Of a DNA stretch of 64,000 nucleotides, positions 60,941 through 64,000 are shown piece after piece. Both the position numbers and the translations under genes were made by a program. The DNA is from Roseiarcus sp963794655 (lineage in GTDB: Bacteria > Pseudomonadota > Alphaproteobacteria > Rhizobiales > Beijerinckiaceae), in contig CAWCEV010000006.1 of NCBI GenBank assembly GCA_963794655.1, forward strand, positions 2,170,001 through 2,234,000, given 5' to 3'. How positions within the stretch are numbered: the first letter of the stretch is position 1; the number at the start of each line of letters is the position of its first letter. Under the pieces are notes generated by a model. That model saw only the letters and a program-made list of their open reading frames with translations, was not told the DNA's origin and did no database searches.

Positions 60941-61765
60941 ATGACCGCCAAGCCCCAACCGACATTGTCTCTCAACGACGGCGCGACGATGCCGCAGTTC
61001 GGACTAGGGGTTTTCCAGACGCCGCCCGACGAGACCGAGCAAATCGTGCGGATGGCCGTCGGCGCAGGCTATCGGCTGGTCGACACGGCGGCGATGTACC
61101 GCAACGAGCAGGGCGTCGGCGACGCCCTCGCCGGCCGGGCCGATGTGTTCGTCACGACGAAACTCGGCAATTCCGATCATGGCTTCGACGCGACTTTGCG
61201 CGCGTTCGACGCGAGCATGAAGCGGCTCGGTCGCGATAGGCTCGACCTCTACCTCATTCACTGGCCGCGTCCGCGCGCCGGGCTTTATGTCGAAAGCTGG
61301 AAGGCGCTCGTCCGTCTGCAAAAGGACGGGAGGGTCCGGTCGATCGGGGTCTCGAATTTCACTCGCGACCATCTTGAGCGCGTCATCGCCGAGACCGGGG
61401 TCACGCCCGCGGTCAATCAGGTCGAGCTTCATCCGCGGTTCCAGCAGAGGGCGCTCCGGGCATATCACGATGAGCAGGGCATCAGGACGGAATCCTGGAG
61501 CCCGCTCGGCCGCGGCGGTCTGCTCGGCGAGGGCGCGATTGCCGCCGTCGCCGCCAAGCACGGAAAGACTCCGGCGCAGGCCGTCATCCGCTGGCATCTG
61601 GAGAGCGGCCTTATCGTCATTCCCAAAACCGTGCGATCCGAGCGCCTGAAGGAGAATATCGGCGCGCTCGATTTCCGGCTCGACGAGGATGACTTGCGGC
61701 GCATCGACGCGCTTGACTCGCCCTCGGGCCGGATCGGTCCCGACCCGGCGACCGCGAATTTTTGA
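60941..61765 (+). CDS. Aldo/keto reductase
   Basis: A 274-residue AKR with the (beta/alpha)8 fold. The catalytic tetrad is visible: Asp in LVDTAAMY, Tyr two residues on, Lys in VTTKLG and His in LIHWP. The NADPH site near the C-terminus reads IVIPKTVRSERLKENI. This resembles 2,5-diketo-D-gluconate reductase-type AKRs; substrate not assignable. AAGGAACAGG precedes the ATG at 60941. Confidence 0.88.
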   Translation: MTAKPQPTLSLNDGATMPQFGLGVFQTPPDETEQIVRMAVGAGYRLVDTAAMYRNEQGVGDALAGRADVFVTTKLGNSDHGFDATLRAFDASMKRLGRDRLDLYLIHWPRPRAGLYVESWKALVRLQKDGRVRSIGVSNFTRDHLERVIAETGVTPAVNQVELHPRFQQRALRAYHDEQGIRTESWSPLGRGGLLGEGAIAAVAAKHGKTPAQAVIRWHLESGLIVIPKTVRSERLKENIGALDFRLDEDDLRRIDALDSPSGRIGPDPATANF

Positions 61766-61864
61766 GGGCCGACGTCCCTCAAATCGACCGATGTGTCGCA
61801 GGTTTGGATCAGATATTGCGGCGCAGGCGACGGAAGCCGCCAAAGTGGAGCGAGGCAGGATTTG

Positions 61865-62425
61865 ATGGTCGACCGTCTAGGCGTCTCGGACGCCGGCGCC
61901 TCCGGGGCGAGGGGCGAGGCAGCGCCGCAAAGCTTCATTCTGCCGCGGAGCGAATGGGTCCCGAACAACCCGCGCCTTCCCGTGCTCCTCTACAAGCACG
62001 CGATCAAGATCGCCGGCAGCGATCCCGCCGCACTGTTCGAAGCCGTCTTCGCGCGCAACGGATGGCCGCCGCAATGGCGCAACGGCGTCTACGGCTTTCA
62101 TCACTATCATTCGACGGCGCATGAGGTGCTGGGGTTTGCCGCCGGCCGCGCGCGCCTCCTGCTTGGGGGGCCGGGCGGACGCGAGGTCACGGTCGAAGCG
62201 GGCGACGTTGTTCTTTTGCCGGTCGGTACAGGGCATTGCCGGCTCGACGCCAGCGACGACTTTCTGGTCGTCGGCGCTTATCCGCCCGATCAGCGTTGGG
62301 ATCTTTGCCGCGCGGCCCCGACGCCCGAAGCGGAGGAGCGCATGGCGCATCTGCCGTTTCCTGCCGCGGACCCGGTCACAGGCGACACCCAATCGTTCGC
62401 GAAGCTTTGGCCGCCGGCGGCTTAG
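61865..62425 (+). CDS. YjlB-type cupin protein
   Basis: A 186-residue single-domain cupin. Motif 1 lies in FHHYHSTAHEVLGFAAGRARLLLGG (about 79-103) with several metal-type His; motif 2 is VTVEAGDVVLLPVGTGHCRLD. YjlB-like cupins are uncharacterised, and the same motifs suit dioxygenase or isomerase activity. It follows the aldo/keto reductase by 99 bases on the same strand and may be co-expressed. Confidence 0.75.
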   Translation: MVDRLGVSDAGASGARGEAAPQSFILPRSEWVPNNPRLPVLLYKHAIKIAGSDPAALFEAVFARNGWPPQWRNGVYGFHHYHSTAHEVLGFAAGRARLLLGGPGGREVTVEAGDVVLLPVGTGHCRLDASDDFLVVGAYPPDQRWDLCRAAPTPEAEERMAHLPFPAADPVTGDTQSFAKLWPPAA

Positions 62426-62471
62426 CCGCTCGAGGACTTCGGGGAGCGAGGCCGATTGAGCCGGTCCCCGG

Positions 62472-62726
62472 TCAAGGAGGCGGCCTTGACGCGCTCGAGG
62501 GCTGGGCTTTTTCGATCAGGAACACGATATCGCTTTCGCCTCGCTCGACGCCCTCCAGGCGGTCGCCAGTCGTTTGGATGAGATGGGGAATGTCAATCGC
62601 CGCGAGCGGGTCCGTGCAGCGTACTTGCAGCCGGTCGCCCGGAGCGATCGACTTCAGGGCCTTGCGGGTCCGCAGCGCGGGAAGAGGGCATTTCAGCCCC
62701 GCCAGATCGAGCTTGGTAAGGGTCAT
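62472..62726 (-). CDS. TusA-like sulfur-carrier protein
   Basis: An 84-residue TusA/SirA-type protein. The active-site Cys lies in LDLAGLKCPLPALRTRKAL (about 5-23), followed by VRCTDPLAAIDIPHLIQTTG. These proteins relay persulfide sulfur for tRNA thiolation, molybdenum-cofactor or sulfur metabolism. ATG 62726 is used; the upstream frame to 62768 adds 14 residues. It is divergent from mobA, which may be functionally relevant because TusA-type proteins supply sulfur to Moco synthesis in some bacteria. Confidence 0.8.
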   Translation of the reverse strand: MTLTKLDLAGLKCPLPALRTRKALKSIAPGDRLQVRCTDPLAAIDIPHLIQTTGDRLEGVERGESDIVFLIEKAQPSSASRPPP

Positions 62727-62949
62727 GGCGCAGCATGCGCCTCGGGTTTGGGAAGCGTCAATCGCCACTAACGCTGCGGAATGCGCCGGTTCGACCTAGC
62801 GGAGAAGGGTGTGCCCGCGCCGCCGGCCCCAACCGCTGATGCGGGCATGGTAGAAGCGATCAGCTTGTCCCGTCATCCAAAAGAGTCCACCAAATGATCG
62901 AGTCCGAACCTGGCGGAGGTCGAAAACGAATCCGCCCGTCATCCCCCTA

Positions 62950-63579
62950 ATGCCTCCCGATCTTGGCGCGCCCGGCGTCATCCTAGCGGGCGGCCGCGCG
63001 AGCCGGATGGGCGGCGGCGACAAATCCTTGCGCGAGATCGGCGGCCGCACGATTCTCGCCCGGGTCATCGCCCGGCTCGAGCCTCAGTGCGAGGGCCTGG
63101 CGATCAACGCCAATGGCGATCCCCGCCGCTTCGCGTCGTTCGGGCTTCCCGTCGTCGCCGATAGCGTGACGGACTTTCCAGGACCGCTCGCGGGAATCCT
63201 CGCTGGCCTCGATTGGGCCGCAGCCAATTGGCCGAAAGCGGCGTGGGTCCTCAGCGCGCCGGCGGACTGTCCCTTCCTGCCGCGCGATCTCGTCGCGCGT
63301 CTCAGCCAGGCTTTAAGGGCGGAGAATGCTGAGTTCGCAGTCGCAGCGTCCAAGGCTCGATCCCATCCCGTCGTCGGGCTTTGGAGCGTCGCCTCGCGCG
63401 AGGGACTGCGCCGGGCGCTGGCGGTCGAAGGGCTGCGAAAGGTCAGCCAGTGGACCGCGCGCTTTCGCGGGGCGACCGTCGAATGGCCGGCCGAACTTCT
63501 CGATCCGTTTTTCAACGTCAATACCGTCGGCGATCTCGCCGAGGCGGAACGGCTGGCGGTGATCGGGAAGCGCCTATGA
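62950..63579 (+). CDS. mobA: Molybdenum cofactor guanylyltransferase MobA
   Basis: A 209-residue MobA that joins GMP to molybdopterin to make the guanine-dinucleotide cofactor used by DMSO-reductase-family enzymes. The nucleotide loop is VILAGGRASRMGGGDK (about 10-25); ADSVTDFPGPLAGILAGLD and SAPADCPFLPRDLV follow, with NVNTVGDLAEAE at the end. mobB does not follow; a DNA-ligase gene converges on it instead. Confidence 0.9.
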   Translation: MPPDLGAPGVILAGGRASRMGGGDKSLREIGGRTILARVIARLEPQCEGLAINANGDPRRFASFGLPVVADSVTDFPGPLAGILAGLDWAAANWPKAAWVLSAPADCPFLPRDLVARLSQALRAENAEFAVAASKARSHPVVGLWSVASREGLRRALAVEGLRKVSQWTARFRGATVEWPAELLDPFFNVNTVGDLAEAERLAVIGKRL

Positions 63580-63681
63580 GGCTTGCGCGAGGGGAAGCTC
63601 GGCGGACAGGCGCTCGCGCCCGGAGTTGGGGGCGCGTGGAAGGACCTCACCGGCAACGTCAACTTGCTGGCGGGACGCGGC

Positions 63682-64000
63682 TTACGGCTTGGTCTCTTCG
63701 CGGGCGCGGGGCGGCGAGAGGATTTGATCCATCGTGCACTGACGCGCGGGCTTGTCGGGCCTCCACCGAAGCAGTCTTGCGCCATGGCGAAATCGATCGC
63801 CGGTCACGTGATCGTAGCGCACTTCGACGACGAGCTCAGGCCGCAGCGGCTCCCATTCGGCGCTGCGCTCGTTGCTCCAGCGGCTCGGGCCTCCAGGCGC
63901 CCGGCCGGTGAAACCCGGGGCCGCCCGAAGCGCGCGAAGCGTATGCGTCAGCGCCGCGCGTTCGTCATTCGCGATCGTTGAGGTGAATCCGACGTGATCG
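63682..64000 (-). CDS. ATP-dependent DNA ligase, C-terminal part (continues beyond window)
   Basis: On the minus strand a frame is open from the right window edge to TAA at 63682-63684 and has no start within the window. The visible ~105 residues read DHVGFTSTIANDERAALTHT, GFTGRAPGGPSRWSNERSAE, LVVEVRYDHVTGDRFRHGAR and LLRWRPDKPARQCTMDQI. These match the OB-fold C-terminus of stand-alone LigC-type (LigD-related) ATP-dependent ligases, which seal nicks in repair and end-joining. The gene converges on mobA with about 100 bases between. Confidence 0.85.
   Translation of the reverse strand, partial: DHVGFTSTIANDERAALTHTLRALRAAPGFTGRAPGGPSRWSNERSAEWEPLRPELVVEVRYDHVTGDRFRHGARLLRWRPDKPARQCTMDQILSPPRAREETKP

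Noticed and set aside
63576..63911. mobB after mobA
   Set aside because: No P-loop GSGKT-type motif follows; the minus strand carries a DNA-ligase end instead.

Overview
The window is high-GC DNA from an alphaproteobacterium, most likely of the order Hyphomicrobiales (Rhizobiales) and possibly near the Beijerinckiaceae or Methylocystaceae. The order is inferred from gene content and gene order: a cyclic-glucan-synthase-type GH94 protein, the set bamE / ubiquinol-cytochrome c chaperone / yceD / plsX / fabH, and the set slt / dapA / smpB. The family-level guess is weak. I saw no rRNA, tRNA, CRISPR array or transposase.

Layout. 1-6.4 kb: the 3' part of a GH94 glucan enzyme, then a K+-independent proton-pumping pyrophosphatase (hppA). 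6.3-9.6 kb: a 21-bp tandem repeat, a VapBC-type toxin-antitoxin pair, bamE and the start of the yceD-plsX-fabH set. 9.7-15.6 kb: an accessory block between yceD and plsX. It holds an AT-richer acyltransferase, an orphan BrnA antitoxin with a broken brnT, a solute-binding protein, an AraC regulator divergent from a DUF1330/oxidoreductase pair, and DUF4202. 15.7-19.2 kb: plsX, fabH and a ClC channel. 19.3-27.6 kb: envelope and metabolic genes, including two DUF4239 membrane paralogues on either side of an oxidoreductase, metY and an acyl-CoA-ligase-like gene. 27.8-35.1 kb: a large ATPase/TPR/cyclase-like signalling protein, then smpB-dapA divergent from slt. 35.2-38.5 kb: two tandem exported poly-histidine proteins, an uncharacterised protein and a GT61 glycosyltransferase. 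38.7-43.4 kb: an SbcD/SbcC-like (YhaO/YhaN-like) DNA-repair pair. 43.5-49.0 kb: a BMP-type nucleoside ABC importer divergent from a purine-type deaminase. 49.1-56 kb: a cyclase-like/SRPBCC protein and a run of exported proteins (cupin, PEP-CTERM-like, Cys-rich, Pro-rich, AapJ-like binding protein, L,D-transpeptidase, lipoprotein). 56.3-64 kb: the helicase lhr, an aldo/keto reductase, a cupin, a TusA-like protein, mobA and the 3' end of an ATP-dependent DNA ligase.

Several genes are split by single-base frameshifts: hppA, a ClC channel, an NTF2-like gene and a DUF2652/SRPBCC gene. Two share a CGAA context and two lie in or next to G/C runs. This looks more like residual sequencing error than real gene loss, but read data are needed to decide. 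The strongest candidates for new biology are the tandem poly-histidine exported proteins (35.2-36.2 kb), the reversed-order ATPase-TPR-cyclase protein with altered catalytic residues (27.8-31.2 kb), and the paired DUF4239 membrane proteins.
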